Origin: Aeromicrobium sp. Leaf350
GTDB taxonomy: Bacteria; Actinomycetota; Actinomycetes; Propionibacteriales; Nocardioidaceae
Assembly: GCF_916858655.1 (NCBI RefSeq)
Contig: NZ_CAKASL010000003.1
Span: 62,001-126,000, forward strand
Direction: 5' to 3'
Length of the DNA stretch: 64,000 nucleotides
Position 1 is the first letter of the stretch; each line of letters begins with the position of its first letter. Under the pieces are notes generated by a model, which searched no databases, was not told where the DNA came from, and saw only the letters and a program-made list of their open reading frames with translations. The position numbers and the translations under genes are program-made. Below are positions 63,566-64,000 of the stretch, piece by piece.

Positions 63566-64000
63566 GTGGCAGCGCGCAGCTACGGCCAGTACTGCGGGGT
63601 CGTGACGGCCCTCGAGCAGGTCGGCGAGCGATGGTCCCTGCTCATCGTGCGCGACCTGCTCGTGGGGCCGCGTCGGTACGGCGACCTCAAGAACGGCCTG
63701 CCGCGCATCCCCACCAACATTCTCAGCAAGCGGCTCAAGGAGCTGCAGGACGACGGGGTGGTGCGGCGGGTCCCCCTCGCGCACCGTGGCCTCGTCTACG
63801 AGCTGACCGAGCGGGGGCGGGCGCTCGAGCCGCTGATGCTGGCGCTCGGTGAGTGGGGCTTCGGGGCGATGGGTGACCCCGACCCCGACGACATCGTCAC
63901 GCTCGACTCGATGACGATGGCCTTCCGCACCGCGTTCCGCGCCGACGTCGCCGCGGGCCTGCCCGCGACGCGGTACGAGGTCCACGTCGGCCCGGTCGCC
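63566..64000 (+). CDS. HxlR-type regulator (3' end missing)
   Basis: The first 145 codons are in the window, from GTG 63566, with no stop. HTH domain: LEQVGERWSLLIVRDLLVGPRRYGDLKNGLPRIPTNILSKRLKELQDDGVV. An N-terminal Cys (QYCGVV, Cys10) is in the position of the redox-sensing Cys of YodB/HypR-type relatives. After residue 105 an additional domain begins (MTMAFRTAFRADVAAGLP). It probably controls itself and the VOC gene through the operator at 63058-63076. Confidence 0.85.
   Translation, partial: MAARSYGQYCGVVTALEQVGERWSLLIVRDLLVGPRRYGDLKNGLPRIPTNILSKRLKELQDDGVVRRVPLAHRGLVYELTERGRALEPLMLALGEWGFGAMGDPDPDDIVTLDSMTMAFRTAFRADVAAGLPATRYEVHVGPVA

Overview
The window is a high-GC chromosomal segment of an actinobacterium. 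Codons are strongly GC3-biased, GTG starts are common, and neighbouring genes often overlap by 4 bp (ATGA/GTGA). The gene set (complete mce operon, PucR- and HxlR-type regulators, DUF6907 protein, PEP carboxylase, PASTA kinase, HspR-type HAIR element at clpB, eutBC without a microcompartment) best fits a member of the Nocardioidaceae (Aeromicrobium/Nocardioides-like). That placement is inference from gene content. No prophage, insertion sequence, CRISPR array, tRNA or rRNA was seen. Both ends cut a gene: a PASTA kinase on the left and an HxlR regulator on the right.

Left part (1-17.2 kb). A PASTA kinase and a lytic transglycosylase come first, then copC and a Mn-type superoxide dismutase with a near-ideal SoxR/MerR-type promoter, a flavin reductase, a thioesterase divergent from an acyl-CoA ligase, a membrane-anchored nucleotide cyclase and PEP carboxylase. 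Next to ppc is a shortened, active-site-less biotin-carboxylase-like protein. A Pif1-like helicase with a C-terminal BRCT domain is flanked by two paralogous small membrane/coiled-coil proteins. A RloC-like ATPase with a zinc-hook CxxC motif lies convergent to them.

Central accessory block (17.2-36.5 kb). Two PucR-type regulators are present, one frameshifted; the intact one is translationally coupled to a degenerate P-type-ATPase-derived membrane protein. These are followed by a small XRE regulator, a DUF6907 protein, four secreted proteins forming two interleaved paralogous pairs, and a long mce operon. The mce operon begins with an ATPase fused to a YrbE permease and continues with a second YrbE, six Mce proteins and two Mce-associated proteins. 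Four copies of an inverted-repeat element (AACTTGT-N8-TGACAA) and three copies of a second box (ACTGATRAGTAKCAC) are scattered upstream of these genes. They suggest one shared regulatory circuit that ties the secreted proteins to the lipid-import operon.

Right part (36.5-64 kb). This is mostly metabolic: a phosphoesterase, an FAD monooxygenase, a hydrolase, a phytoene-desaturase-like oxidoreductase, and a three-gene flavin electron-transfer unit (FMN-binding lipoprotein, ApbE, NqrB/RnfD-like membrane domain fused to a ferredoxin reductase). It continues with a four-gene glycosyltransferase/methyltransferase/toroid-enzyme/methyltransferase operon, stress proteins, a TetR-controlled ascorbate-type PTS, clpB, NDH-2, an ethanolamine permease with eutBC, an enoyl-CoA hydratase, a metal-receptor-like protein and a VOC-HxlR pair.

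Two intergenic repeat families recur through the window. One is palindromic, with a conserved GCGGTGA-NN-TA core and arms that differ from cluster to cluster (four clusters). The other carries GAGCCTCGAAACC (three copies, one inside the mce operon).
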